DNA of 64,000 nucleotides from Tilletiaria anomala UBC 951 (GCF_000711695.1 NW_013546948.1:1-64000); one strand, 5' to 3'. Shown: positions 1 through 12,144, numbered from the stretch's first letter. A program made the numbers and translations. The notes: generated by a model from the letters alone, not told the origin.

Positions 1-23
1 ACACACACACACACACACACACA
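1..23. repeat. (AC)n microsatellite at the window edge
   Basis: The window opens with an uninterrupted AC dinucleotide run of about eleven units. It probably continues to the left of the window, so its true length is unknown. Confidence 0.95.
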
Positions 24-1625
24 AACCAAAGGCTTCAATCGTCCCAAACGCAAACGCAAAAGCAGCATTCGTCACCTTCGCCTTGCTGGCTCTATAGTCG
101 CCCCCCCTGATGTCGATCGCCGGGCCGAAAACAGCACACTCATCACTTGTCCAACCTCTAGCCTCATGAAGCTTGGAACCAATGTGTGCAAATTCAAGAT
201 TGCACGTGTATGTAGCATATACATATAGCGATTACACCACCTTGGCTGTGGTAATTTCATTTCTGACGAGGAGAACGGCAGGCAGATGTACCCGCAAGCC
301 AGATGAGGAAGGTGGCGCGACCCGCGTCCGGCTGGGCGGAAGTGCTGCTTGCGCTGAATCGATACTCGCAAATATTTATTAAACTTTAAAGGCCTCCCTC
401 ACAGTAACATCCGAGTGATTGAGTGCCAAGTTTCTTTCTTTCTCTAATCAGACGCCACGCGAACGTCTCAAGCAAAACCACTGGCGCTCGCACAAAGGCT
501 TGTACGGTTCGACAAGGTACTCTGCATATGTATGTGTACATGTTGTGCGCTTTCATCGACCCGAGGAGGGGCCGTGCCTTGTGAGGATTCATTATCCATC
601 ACCGTTCAAAGCATTGTGTCTCGGTAAACTGTTCTGCAGCTCGGCTCACTTGTGCCAAAGATGTGGGTAAGAGATACTTACAATGCCCGACATGCACGAC
701 GCAGGCACCGGGGGACCTGTAAATGTCAAAATCAGGTGACGTAGAATGTTGCTTGCTGACAAGTCTGGGAACCGCTTGCCAATTCGTCCACATCCTGGTG
801 TCTCAAATCCACTGATTTGAGAGATTCCTTGCAAACACGGACGACTTTGGAAGAACGTAAAATTTGTGCGCTGACCGCTGCTCTAGTTCATCGGCTTCGC
901 AAATTGTTTGGGCTCGGCTGCATCCCCTGGCCTCGGCTGACGTTGACCTTGCTTCTGCGGCTTTACATATCAAGAAGCTCATGAATCTCCCCTTCGGCCA
1001 TTTACTGACTCTAATCAGTGCGGCTCTGTTCAATCCCTCTTCACGCTAGCGAGGCCGAATCTCAACCACGGTGGCAGTGTATTTCCATTAGTACCCGACC
1101 GAGACACTGGAGGATGGGGCCTGGAGAGGCAGAAGTGACACTTTTTGCAAGCATCCTACCCTTCAATCACGTAGGCGCGTGCCTGCTCCTCTTTCCATTT
1201 TGACTCTAATGTGACTCTCCCCTGCCTTCATTTTTCAGTCCTCGAGCAGCGATGCGACTCTTCAGTTGCTATATTGGAAGAAGTACCTGCGTGTCGAATC
1301 GAGGGCTTCTCCGCACCAGTACATTAGCAAAAGTCGTGCCTGGCGGTCCAGGACGCTGGGTACGCACATTCACCTTGTCCTCGAGTCGACGTGAGATGTC
1401 CGTTTGCATCAACGCAAATACCGTGCTGATGAGTTATATAACATCCGGTATCCGCCATTCGTTCGAACGTTTTGACGTCGAATGCGCGGAGTGGACCTAA
1501 TCTGGCCTCCATCGTTTTCCCCTCGATTGCACTTGCCATCTTTCCAACTAATCCCATAAAATCACCAAGCCACGTACTTTCTCGGGAGCCCAAACGCGCC
1601 CGACGGCGGCAGCGCCTCGCCGACC
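24..1625. other. Intergenic region upstream of the first permease
   Basis: I see no convincing gene here. The open frames are short, mostly lack ATG-supported homology, and have no recognisable domain. A TATA-like stretch (TTATATAA) near 1434-1441, about 190 nt before the permease ATG, is a plausible core promoter. C/T-rich sequence precedes the start codon. Confidence 0.6.
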
Positions 1626-3527
1626 ATGTCGGAGGAGAAGTTGGAAGATGTCGAGTACATCGGTGGCGCGCCGTACGCACACCAGCTGACTGCGGGCCTT
1701 CACTCGCTCAACGACAGTGACCGCCAGCACGATGGCCCACTCACGATAGAAGATGAAATCGAGACTAAGAGGATCATGCGCAAGCTCGACTGGCGCGTGC
1801 TGCCCATCTGCTCCGTCCTCTATCTATTCTCGTTCCTCGACCGGTGAGACTGTTTCCTTCGCCTCGGGTCCAAATGTCACTGGGTTAGCCTGCTGACAAG
1901 TGGAAGACTTCCAACGAACGTAGCACTGCTATTGGCAATGCAAAAGTCGCAGGCATGAACGTCGAACTGGGAATCACAGCGACCGAATACGCTCTTGCGT
2001 ATGTCCTTGCTCGCAGTGTCTAACCTTCGCATTGCGACGATCATTGACGTGCGTGTGTTTCAGTCTTTCCCTCTTTTTCGTCACGTACGGTCTTTTGGAA
2101 GTGCCGAGCAACTTGATGTTGAAGAAGTACGGCGCCAAGCTCTGGTTGCCATTCATTGTCTTTTGGTGGGGTGTCGTCATGACCCTCACCGGCGTTGTTC
2201 AGAACGCTGGCGGTCTCATCGCCGCACGCATCATGCTCGGTGCTGCCGAAGCTGGTCTCTTCGTATGTGTTACCGCGACATGAAAGAAGGATAGGAATGA
2301 GACTTGCACTTGAAGCTGACGGTAAATTCCTCTTGGCCCGTGTCGCAGCCCGGAGTCTCGCTGTTGCTCTCCTTCCTCTATCCGCGCGCTTACATCTCTT
2401 TGCGCATTGGAACCTTCTTCAGCGCTGCAACCGTCGCTGGCGCCTTTGGTGGTTTACTCGCATACGGTCTGTCGCACGTCAATGCCGGAAGCTACAGTGG
2501 TTGGCGATGGTTGTTCATCGTCGAAGGTCTGCTCACAGTGGGCGTCGCCATCATTTCGTATTTTTTGCTGTTTAGCAACGTCGACGGTGCAAAGTTCCTC
2601 ACCGACAAAGAAAAGCACTATATTAAGGATCGGCTAACATACGACGGTACCGACGTCCCCATGAATGACGAGTTCGCCTGGAAGTTCGTCATAGCCGGTT
2701 TGATTGACTGGAAGACATGGGTCAGCTTGATCACCTACATCGGCACTGTCACTCCGCTCTACTCGATCGCTCTCACGCTTCCGTCTATCCTCAAGACGAC
2801 ACTTGGCTACGACGCGATCCAATCCCAGATTCTCACCATCCCGGTTTACTGTGTTGCGGCCATCAACGTGCTGCTCTTTTCTTATTTTAGCGACCGCACC
2901 AAGAACCGCGCGTACTTCATCTGCCTCGGCACAGGTGAGAGCTAGCTACGTGTCGCTCAATTCAGCCTTCGAATTCATTAACCAACCTCTCCTCGTATCT
3001 TCTTATCTACTTTGAAAGGGGTTTCGGCGATCGGATGGATCATGGGTTTCGCGTCTCGCAACCCCAAGGTGCGATACGCCGCCTGCTTTATCGGCGCTCT
3101 TGGCTCGTACGCCGGCTTTCCACCCCTCATTGCACTGCTCTCCCAAAATGTTGGCGGCAAGAGTAAACGCTCCGTTACCCTTGCCATTCAAGTAGGCATT
3201 GGAGGGATGTGTGGAATCATATCTAGCAATATTTTCCTGCCGCAAGAGGCACCGAACTATCCCACTGCGTGAGTTTTCGAGGCGTCAGAAGGGTGCCAAG
3301 AAAGTACGGGACCGTCTACTTATGGCTCTACAATTGTTGGCAGATACATTATCAACATCGCCTGCAACATCGTCGCTTTCTGGGGAGCCCTCGGCCTCAT
3401 ATTTATGCTCAGGCTCGCCAATGCCCGAAAGCAGCGCATGGTCGATAGCGGCGAAGCGGCGAAGCTGACGCGGAAGCAGCTCGCCGACCTGGGTGATTCG
3501 AGTCCTTACTTCAAATACCGCTGGTAG
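1626..3527 (+). CDS. MFS permease, allantoate-permease (Dal5/anion:cation symporter) type, copy 1
   Basis: This is a predicted plasma-membrane transporter of the major facilitator superfamily. Six exons join in frame: 1626-1843, 1924-1998, 2064-2262, 2349-2934, 3019-3268 and 3344-3527, giving 503 residues, the usual size for fungal Dal5-like permeases. The cytosolic N-terminus ends in RKLDWRVLPI and LYLFSFLDR, the hallmark lead into TM1. It is followed by AIGNAKVAG, GAAEAGLF and WRWLFIVEG, all typical of the family, and about 12 membrane segments are visible. Substrates in this family are small organic anions such as allantoate, nicotinate, pantothenate or dipeptides. Nothing in the sequence tells which. 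A paralogue lies 1.8 kb downstream on the same strand, which indicates tandem duplication. Confidence 0.93.
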
Positions 3528-5309
3528 TGCGTCATCCTTGCTTGGTGGCGCCACGGTAAGGATCATCTTACAATTTTGCATCATGATCATCCGTAGAAGG
3601 CGATATATGTAGATGGAAAGCTTGCTATTTACGATTCAGTGCTTTAATTGCGGTGACTGGGCTCGCTCGGTATCAATTCACTCAAGTTTACTGGACTAGT
3701 TATACCAAATCATTTCTGCCATCTTTGCTTCCATTGTTGGCTGCGTTGAAGCGTTGTCTACGCTATCGTCGCCTCTCCTGGCTCACATTCTTGCATCTTC
3801 CTCATATGCACGATGGGATTGCGCACGACTTCGGCTGTTGAGCCCATATACACGATCAACATAGACGATGAAATATTTCTATGCTATTTTGATTACCTTT
3901 TCTTTTTGCGGAATGCGTTGCAATAACTTAACCCCCAGGGTGCCCTATCCCATCCGCGGCATCTCCAGCAGTGATCGCAAATGTTTGCTTATCCATGGAA
4001 CGATCCACAGACCGAAAAATCTCCTTTAGACCTACGTAGCTGCTGATTCGTACTTCCAGACATTGCTTCCGCCAAGGGGAGTTTCAAGTGCGAAAGAATA
4101 TCCAGTTCCACGCTCGAACTGACCTTGGATGGTATCAGTGCGAGTGGTGCTCAAGTTTAAAGATGCAGTGCCCCGTGAACAGCGGCCGCAAGTATAGTAT
4201 CTGGGGTTTCCAAGAAGCGATTCGGCGCATGGCACCACCGCGAGATGCAAAAATGCTCGCCTCATTTATTCTTACACTGACTTGTCACCGTCCAAACTTA
4301 CCAGCTCCAGCGTCGCCGATGCGCAACCCTTCGGATTTGTCATGCACATTAAGAGGACCGGTGCGAATCAGTAGGGTCCAAGCACATTGGACCGTTGTAC
4401 AAAGCGTACGGTCGGATTGTGTGTTGAGAAAGCCTCCAGCACCGCAAGAGCGTCTGGCCTCCGCAGACTTCGGTTGCTGCAACTACGATTCTCTTTTATG
4501 TTATTTACATCCGGCGAAGGGGTTAAAGCCAAGACCCGCGGCTTGGAGTGCCTTCCTTTCCCGGCCGCGGAGAGGCGAGAGAGCAGGTGACTACCTGCCA
4601 AAACACAAATATTAACGTGCTCATTGTACTTCCTCCTGAACCGAAGTGCAGTCGCGTAAAGATGATCTAATAATCGTTTGGTTGATACGTGCAGAGTGCG
4701 ACGTCTTCTCCCTGTTGTGGTTAGTAAGAACCATATAGAGGTCACCCGTCAGCTCCGTTCCGAGATATCCATCCAGATTACATACGTACATACCCGCGCA
4801 CGCCTTTTCATCTCATTCTGATTTCAGGTAACTCAGCAAGCATGTTCAAGGGAGGGTTGCGTGCTTTCCACCGTGATGCACGACAGACACCTTTCGAAGT
4901 GGCCTGTCTATAGACGCCTCCGTTGCTCAGCGATGACACCTCGAAGCACGTGCCCGGTAGATGGCCAAGAGTCCACTTGCAATCGTATCAGCCACGCGTG
5001 GCCCCAGCTGCTTCTCCCGTCGTCTCCTAACGCTCATATTGAAACGCTGCAGAAAGTGCCACTTGACAGGACCAGAAATGATAAGGATCATTTAGGTGAC
5101 GAACATGTCACAGCTATCACCTGCCAAATTCCAATGCTTCCTTCACTTTCTCATGACTTCAAATACTTGGATTTCCAACTGACGCTTTGAAGCCTGACTT
5201 TTCGAGATATGCACACGAAGCTCGCTCCTCCTGAATAGCTGCAACCGCGCGCTCACTCTCTCCTCGACAGGTGTGCAGCAAAGGATTTATCTTCCTGCGA
5301 CTGATCGTC
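3528..5309. other. Intergenic region between the two permeases
   Basis: This 1.8-kb gap has only short overlapping open frames on both strands. None shows a domain, plausible splicing or compositional bias. It is AT-richer than the genes. It should hold the terminator of the first permease and the promoter of the second, but I see no clear TATA box close to 5310. Confidence 0.55.
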
Positions 5310-7755
5310 ATGGCGAGCCCACCAACAAGGTCACCTGCTGAGCTGTTGCCGCAGCCGTTCGAAAAGCACCTGGAAGAAGGCCCGGCACTAGGATCAGGAT
5401 CAGTATCAGCGGAGAAAGTACACGCTGTGCCCAATGCTTCGCTCACAGCCGAGGACGACGGGCCGTCGACCATTGAAGATGCCGCTGAAACGAGACGAAT
5501 CATGCGCAAGCTAGACTGGCGCATTCTGCCTGTCTGTTCTCTGCTTTACCTCTTTTCTTTTCTCGACAGGTCGAGTATTGGAAATGCAAAGGTATGCACT
5601 TTGCCGCGCTTTGTCGCTGGCTTCTTGACGTGATCGCTTAAAAATCTCACCTGAAGTCTCTCGCTGCAATGTGCCGCACAGGTCGCAGGCATGAACAAGA
5701 CGCTGCACCTGACGTCGTCAGAATACAACCTCGCAGTCTCGATATTCTTTGTGCTTTACTGCTTCCTCGAGGTACCTAGCAATATTGCGCTCAAGCGGCT
5801 GGGAGCAAAGACATGGTGAGCTGGCAGATGAACCAGTCGCAGCTTGCTAAGCGACGAATTACTGACACCCAATGTCCTGCAACTTGCCAGGCTTCCGATC
5901 ATCGTCTTTGGCTGGGTGGGTGGGCTCGTGAAAATGGCATTAAGATATAGTAGCTTCTTATGGGCTGATTGCGAAGCTGCATTTCCGTTCTCTCAGGGGG
6001 TAGTCATGACTCTGCACGGTATTGTGCAATCTGCCACCGGGTTAACCGTAGCACGTCTCTTTCTTGGCGCTGCTGAGGCTGGTCTTTTTGTGAGAGATAC
6101 AGGCACAGGCTAGCAAGGTCTCGCTAAGGCAATGCGTTGGTTCTCAACGTCTTCCCACCGCCATTCTGCTGCAGCCTGGTGTGTCGCTGCTTCTTTCCTA
6201 CCTCTACCCTCGCTCTCACATCCAGCTCAGGCTGGGAATCTTTTTTGCCAATGCTACTATTGCCGGTGCAGTGAGTCGCTTGCTCGGCCCCAGACGTACA
6301 ACGTGTCGTTGACGCTAACACCATGCCGGATGGGCACTGCTCAGTTCGGTGGGCTTTTGGCTGTGAGTGTCATTTGATTGTGCCTGACTGCCTGATTTTT
6401 CCGTCATCACACTGAATGTGCACTCTTCCTATTATCAGTACGGTCTGTCGTTCGTCCGCTCAAGCAATCTAGAGGGCTGGCGCTTCATCTTTATTGTCGA
6501 AGGTATTGCTACCTGCGTCGCTGCAGGGATCGGCTGGTTCCTTCTCTTCAACGGCTACGATGACGCGCATTTTCTCACTGCGTCAGAAAAGGCGTATATG
6601 GGCGATCGGATCAATTATGACGGGTATGTAGGAGCAAATTAACCATCGACAGGTATCGGCTGTTCAGACTTCATAGCTTACCAGAAACCCCTTTGTCGCT
6701 TGCGGTCTCCCCTTTTAGGACGGAAGTCGCCATGAATCAGTCCTTTCAATGGAAGTTCGTCTTGCAAGGTCTAAAGGATGTCAAGACATGGCTGTCCTTG
6801 ATTACGTAGTTCGTTTTCTTTGACGTATGCTTGTGCATCTACCCCTCTACTGACTTCTCAAATCCACCCCACAGCATCGGGGTTTACGCGCCTGTCTACT
6901 CGATCGCCTTGACCCTGCCGTCGATCCTGAGCACTTCGCTTGGCTACTCGAGCGTCCGCTCGCAGTTGCTCACCGTGCCGGTGTACGGCTGCGCTGCGGT
7001 TGTCGTGGTCATGTGGTCATTCGCAGCCGATAGGCTGCGGAGCCGCACATTCTTCTTGCTCATGGGAACCATGCTTTCGGCGATTGGATGGGGTATCGGA
7101 CTCGCGTCGAGCAATCCAAGGGTCGGGTTTGCAGGCGTCTTTCTCAGCGCTGCCGGAAGCTATGGTGGTGAGTGCTTCTTCATGTCCTTGCCCACACTAT
7201 TCCTGCTGGCCTGAGGTTGTATTCTGCCATATGTACAGCTTTCCCTTCTGTGGTAGCACTTGTCAGCCAGAACGTCGGCGGGCAGACCAAGAGAGGAGTT
7301 GCGCTCGGCATCCTCGGTACGTACTCGCGCGCCATGGCTGGTCTGACGAAGCAGAGCCTAGGACTGACGGGGGCTGCATATTTGATGGAAACACTGCGTT
7401 CGCTAGTTGGTGTGGGTGGGCTTTGTGGCGTGATCGCGCCGAACATCTTCCTGGCGAGCGAGTCGCCACGCTACCCGACAGCGTGAGTCTGTCTTGGCTG
7501 GGCGACTATGGGATGAGGCTCTTTGCCGTTGTACTGACGCTCGGGCACCCGATGTTCTTTTTGGCGGCTAGTTACAAGATCAACATCGGTCTCAACGCCT
7601 TGGGCTTCCTTGGTGCACTGCTCAACGCCGCGTATCTGATCTGGGCGAATAAGCGCAAACAGCGGGCCATCGACAGCGGTGCGGCGGCCAGGCTGGGTCG
7701 GCAGGAGCTTGCAGACCTCGGGGATGAGAGCCCGTACTTCCGCTATAGGCTTTAG
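5310..7755 (+). CDS. MFS permease, allantoate-permease type, copy 2 (intron-rich paralogue)
   Basis: This is a second transporter of the same family as the gene at 1626, similar along its whole length: RRIMRKLDWRILPVCS, LYLFSFLDRSSIGNAK, GAAEAGLF, WRFIFIVEG, SPRYPTA and a C-terminus ending LADLGDESPYFRYRL. About 12 exons are needed, split by short GT..AG introns, for instance after residue pairs near 5592, 5816, 5920, 6090, 6270, 6363, 6625, 6807, 7166, 7317 and 7484. The first copy needs five introns. The chosen ATG at 5310 starts MASPPTR; an in-frame codon at 5271 is not an ATG. Some intron positions match copy 1 (after FLDR, before PGVSLLLS, after YPTA) and the others are extra. The substrate is unknown. 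Exact borders of the smaller exons are less certain than those of copy 1. Confidence 0.88.
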
Positions 7756-8766
7756 AATCAGCGGTTCGTAGATGCACTTCGGCCAATGTATGGAATCCTA
7801 AGGGCTGCATCAGTGGTAGGTCGCTGTAGAGCGACTCTGAGGGTCAAACGTGAAGGGCAACTATTGCAGAATGGCTGCGGAACGAACGCGCAGAGCAGCT
7901 TATAGAGGCGAGCCATTGTGATGTGCAACAGCAGCCGTGAGGCTGGCGCGATGTGCTTTTGGATTTCTCGCATTTCCACACGCGATAGAGCCGCTTAGTG
8001 AGGCGTGAGCCCAGAGTGCATCGCCTTTCCCAATCTCCGCGATGCATCTGGTCTTGGCTTTCCGTAGCGACAGCAGTAGCAGTGCCTGTGCTGTTGTGGG
8101 CGCCAGCGGCTGCACGTTCCCTTGCGATAAGCGTATGAGCCATACTGTGACGGCCGATAGCCATCCGAGCAAGGGGGTGGGGGAGCATTCCTTTCGTCAT
8201 GTTGAGCTGGGAGGAAGGCGATGGGAGTGGGAGTCTTTTCGATGGTGTACTTGCTGGCGAATGCCTCGGTCTCTACACAAGTGCTGGCTGGCAGTGGGTG
8301 CAAAGCTTCAGGCCCCGGCGTGGAGTTGAGTGGGAAAGGTGGGATTACCAGTCCTCCCCCATCACCTATGCCCTACGTACGGAACATGCCCAGACGTTCG
8401 AGGCCGAACACTCCCCAGTAGTCCCTCCAGTGTGATGGGTATACTCTAGGTGGACGCGTCGAACGTGTCCGCGTGTCGCGTCGCGAGCCGCGGACGGCTG
8501 CAGCAGCAGAAGACTCTCTCCGATGTCCTGGCGCTGGTGACGCGTCTGGCCGCTGGCCAGCTGGCGCATGGCCCCCTTCGAATGTGGAGTCCAGTTCTTC
8601 TAACCTGGTTCCGCCCCCTCCCGAGGTCACACTGTCAAAATATAGTCGAGAGAGCAAGCTGGAGCCTGAATGCCATGCAACTATGACGCCGCTCACATGA
8701 AGCGTCTGTGCCGGGCCCTGGTGAGGTGATTTGCATAGCGAACGGAGACGCTTACAAGGGGCGTTG
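7756..8766. other. Unresolved region with possible upstream exons
   Basis: From 8221 an ATG-started plus-strand frame reads as Ser/Pro-rich protein (for example ITSPPPSPMPY). It could splice at 8377 (GTACGG) to an acceptor at 8430 or 8449, and it then stays open to a TGA at 8698-8700. The text looks like fungal disordered protein, but no GT donor bridges the final stop into the next frame. I therefore cannot tell whether this is the first part of the gene at 8767 or a separate short gene. 7756-8220 shows nothing. Confidence 0.3.
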
Positions 8767-9670
8767 ATGCACCTCGATTCGACGCTCGAAGAAAGGGGCA
8801 TAGGTGCCATGACAGCGGACATGATCGTGGCCAGATCGTCCGGCGACTGGTCGACCAGCACGGGAACGACGAGCGAGGGCGGCCAAGAGTTCCCCAAGGC
8901 GACGCACGACCTTTGGGATGAGTGCAAGCGCAAGCGCGAGGAGGAGAGGAGCGAGCACATACCTGGCAGCAGAGCCTGGTGGGGGATCGAGCGCAAGGGC
9001 AGCTTCCAGCGCATCGCATCAGAAGGGCTGATCGACGATGGCGGCAGTGAGGCTGGGTCTTCGACGGGGGGAGCATCGAGGCTTATCAAGCGCATGCGCA
9101 TCCATCCGGAACTCATGAAGGTGGGATTATGCATTCCATCGTCTTACTATTTGCACTGCAGCTGCTTACAGGAAGCTTACACAACTGCAGGAGAGTAACG
9201 ACGGAGGGCCGACAGGCAGCGGACTGAGCACACGTACAAATTCGCCGGCTCCAAGCGCACGCTTTTCGCCTTTCGCTTCGCGGCCACCGACAATCGAGGA
9301 GACGCATGACTGGGAACGAGGGGGAGCAGCGCTAACCAGTAATGGAGTCGGTTACAGCGTTAACGGCGGTAGCGACTCGGCATTACACACGCAAGCAGAC
9401 GAAATTCCGATGAGCCAAGCGAGCGACACAACGATGGTCAGCTCAGCAGGGATAGCCGAGGCGGACGGTAGCGCGTCTGGGTCTTTACAGTATTTGAACC
9501 AACCAACCGGGTTGAGCCCATCATTATCTTCTCGCACCCCGCAGCGGCAACAGCATGTGTTGGACTATAGGCTGACCATTCCTCCGCACATGACGGGTCA
9601 TCCGCATCCGTACAACCAGACGCCGTACAGCTTCCAGCAGACCTTCAGCAGTGAGATGCATGTCGATTGA
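8767..9670 (+). CDS. Hypothetical Ser/Gly-rich protein, exon structure provisional
   Basis: I do not recognise a family. An ATG frame runs from 8767 to about 9120 and ends in a basic stretch (RLIKRMRIHPELMK). A 55-nt intron (9121-9175) would keep it in frame with a second open block, 9176-9670, ending SSEMHVD. The predicted product is about 282 residues, rich in Ser, Gly, Thr and Pro, with NSPAPSARFSPF and PQRQQHVLDY segments that resemble disordered regions of fungal regulators. A long antisense frame (8373-9134) overlaps it and is taken as a shadow. Additional 5' exons from 8221 are possible. Being real is supported only by composition and splice-compatible frames. Confidence 0.4.
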
Positions 9671-10200
9671 GCGATACCGCCGAGCGCGCTTGCTGTGGCG
9701 ACCAACGACCTAGCTACCTTTGCGACTGCTAATGCCCATCGCCTCGCCTCGTCTCATCCTCTCGTCGGACATGTCAAAATCCAGGTCGAGGTGTGGTAGT
9801 GCCCTCACGACGTAACTAGGAAGATGGAGCGCGGACATATGCCCATATCTATGCTGGCCTGACACACTCGCTCCCTGTCCGCATGCTTTTGCGCTGAGGC
9901 AGGTCGTACCGTACGGCGCGGCTGCAGTTTCGCTTAGGTCAGGTCAAGCTGGCACTGGCAAGGGCACATACACAAACCTGCCTACTCGACCGTCTATTTC
10001 AATGTCCCATGGTGCCATGCGCAACGCAAGCAAGCAAGCCGCCAGCAAAGCAGAGCGAATCAAGATAGAAGGCACACTTCAGGCCTTTGCCGCGACGCTA
10101 CAGCCCATGTTTTCTGGCATTCATGTATTGCAGGCATCACGACCATCGCACAAATTGTGCAAAGAACGAAGGATTTGTTCAACTCATGGAGAATCGGCAC
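9671..10200. other. 3' intergenic region between convergent genes
   Basis: This segment separates the plus-strand hypothetical gene from the 3' end of ILV6 on the minus strand. No open frame with recognisable content is present. Confidence 0.6.
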
Positions 10201-11462
10201 TCAGCCTGGCGGGAGCAAGCTGGCATCGACGGCCTCGAGCTCTTCCTGGACGTCATCGTTGGCGCTCCAGGCGCTGTCGATGGGGCTGCGCGGGAGGACC
10301 ATGGTGCCACTGCGGGCGCACTCGAGGACGCCAAAGGGACGGACGAGCTTCAGGAAGGCGTCGCAGCGCGAGCTCTTGCCGCTCAGCTCGACGATAACAC
10401 TGTCGTTGCTGACGTCAACGACGCGGCCCTTGAACTGCTCAGCGAGCGAGATGATCGAGCGCATGTTGTCCGACTTGACGCGCAGCGCCTCCGTCGGCGT
10501 CAGCTGCACTGTGTGCTGCTGCTGATGGTGGTAGTGCTGATGAGCAGACGAAGCATTCGCCTCCCGCTCGGCGACGTGCTCCGAGGGGATCTTTTGCTGC
10601 TGACTCCTGCCAGCTGCTGCTGCTGCTGCAGCCGCAGCGGCGGCAGCAGCAGCCGCTGAGCCGCCAGCGGCGGCGCTGTGGAGGCTCTCCTCAAAGTACT
10701 CGGGCCCGAGGATGCTGACCTTGACGAGCATGAGCTCGCGCTCGATGACACGCGTGTGCGTGTAGTCGAGCACGGCCCAGACGGGTACGAGGTCCTCGAG
10801 TTGGCGGCGCGCCTGCTCAACAACGCCGTCCTGGCCGCGGAGGACGATGCACATGCGCGACAGGTCCGCGATCTCTGTGCGGCAGACGACGAGAGAGTCA
10901 ATGTTGAAGCCGCGCGCGGCGAGCGTGCCGGCGATGCGCGACAGGACACCGGGCTCGTTCTGCACGAGCGTGTTGAGGATGTGGCTGGCGGGACGGGACA
11001 TAAGGAGGAGAAAAGGGTGGGCATCAAATTTTTGCCCCCGATCAGACGCTGCTCGCTCTCGCCGTACGGGCGCACTCACCGTTTGAAGGGCTCCTTACTG
11101 GGGGCGGGTGTGTTGTAGAGGATGTTGCTGACGGCCTCGCTGGCCTCCATTGGCGGCGGCTCGAGCGAGGGGAGCGGTGGGAGGCGACGCAGGCGGTGGT
11201 GCAGCTTGTAATCGAGCGCGGATGTGCTGTCGCGCTGCGAGGAGGAGGAAGGGTCTCTTTGTTGTTGCTGCTGCTGTTGGGAAGAGGAGGAGGCTGGTGA
11301 TGACGCAGATGAGCAGGAGAAAGAGGTGGAGAAAGCTGCGCGCAGAGCGTATCCACTGGGCTCTGCAGCAGCTGCTAAAGTGGCGCCGGAGCGCACAGCA
11401 GCCGCTCCTCTGCGAATGGATGGACCGAGCAGCATGGTGCTGATGCTGCTGCTGTATAGCAT
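10201..11462 (-). CDS. ILV6: Acetolactate synthase small (regulatory) subunit
   Basis: This is the regulatory subunit of acetohydroxyacid synthase, which acts in mitochondria in valine, leucine and isoleucine synthesis and confers feedback inhibition by valine. Two exons, 11462-11080 and 10984-10201, give 388 residues. The Ser/Arg-rich N-terminus looks like a mitochondrial presequence. The ACT domain begins HILNTLVQNEPGVLSR and continues GFNIDSLVVCRTE and GQDGVVEQARRQ. The C-terminal block contains GRVVDVSNDS, FLKLVRPFGVLECARSG and ends LPPG, as in yeast Ilv6. The ATG early in exon 2 lies inside the intron and is not used. An unusual run of about 15 alanines followed by Gln/His-rich sequence separates the two halves; yeast has a shorter linker there. 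It is transcribed divergently from the forkhead gene. Confidence 0.96.
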
Positions 11463-11656
11463 GGATGTGTGCGCCGCCAGCCTGTCCGGAAAGAAGCAGC
11501 CGGAGGCGGAAGATGGAGATGTTACAACAAGACGCTCCTCTCTCCCGAAAGGTGAGGACGGAGTGCCGAGTGGTCACCGGTGCGACGAGAAAATGAACTG
11601 AGGTGTTCTCTCTCTCATTCGCATTGCCGCGCGCTTTCTCCGCTTGCCGGAGAGGG

Positions 11657-11671
11657 TAACCCTAACCCTAC
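11657..11671 (+). promoter_or_regulatory. Telobox-like element
   Basis: The stretch TAACCCTAACCCTAC contains two CCCTAA units, the standard fungal telomere repeat. It sits about 200 bp upstream of the ILV6 start and about 850 bp upstream of the forkhead start. Short teloboxes in internal promoters are known binding sites for Tbf1/Rap1/Myb-type factors in fungi. Function here is inferred. Confidence 0.5.
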
Positions 11672-12144
11672 TTTCCTAGCGACCATTTTTTGGCCGAGGG
11701 AAATGCTGTCCCGCCGCTGCAAGGGGCTGTTGTCTCCTTGCAGCTCACCCGCCCACGCGACGCAACCGATGAGCGTCGTGTCGAGTCGTCAATGCCCTTT
11801 TTCCCTTTTCCTTTTCCTTTTTTTTCTTTTACTTTTACTTTACGTTTACTTTCTTTTCCTATTATCTTCCCACACGCGACGTGACGCGCTGTGCTGTGCT
11901 GTACTGTCTTGGGAAAGAGCGACTGCCGCGGCGCCCAACCCAACCCTTCCCCCCATTCGATCCTCTGTAGAAGCGATGTCTCTGACCTCGTCTGGCAGGA
12001 AGAGTGTCCTCTCCTCTCTCCCCTTTGCATTCTGTCACTCGGGTACATGGACGCGACACCACCACCAGCACGACCAGCATGACCACCACTCATTCTCACC
12101 TCGACCCAGCCTAGCTTAGTCCAGCCCAGCGCGTTCCTCTTACC

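Noticed and set aside
8373-9134. A 253-codon minus-strand frame over the hypothetical gene
   Set aside because: It has no domain, mixed low-complexity composition and no splice support. The plus-strand frame links to a downstream exon instead.
10201-11079. ILV6 starting at the in-frame ATG near 10995
   Set aside because: That ATG lies just upstream of the splice acceptor, inside the intron. Using it would drop the mitochondrial presequence, and exon 1 joins in the correct phase to the conserved HILN motif.
11690-11884. Phe/Pro-rich frames in the ILV6/forkhead spacer
   Set aside because: They are produced by the long C/T tract and carry no signal of selection or homology.
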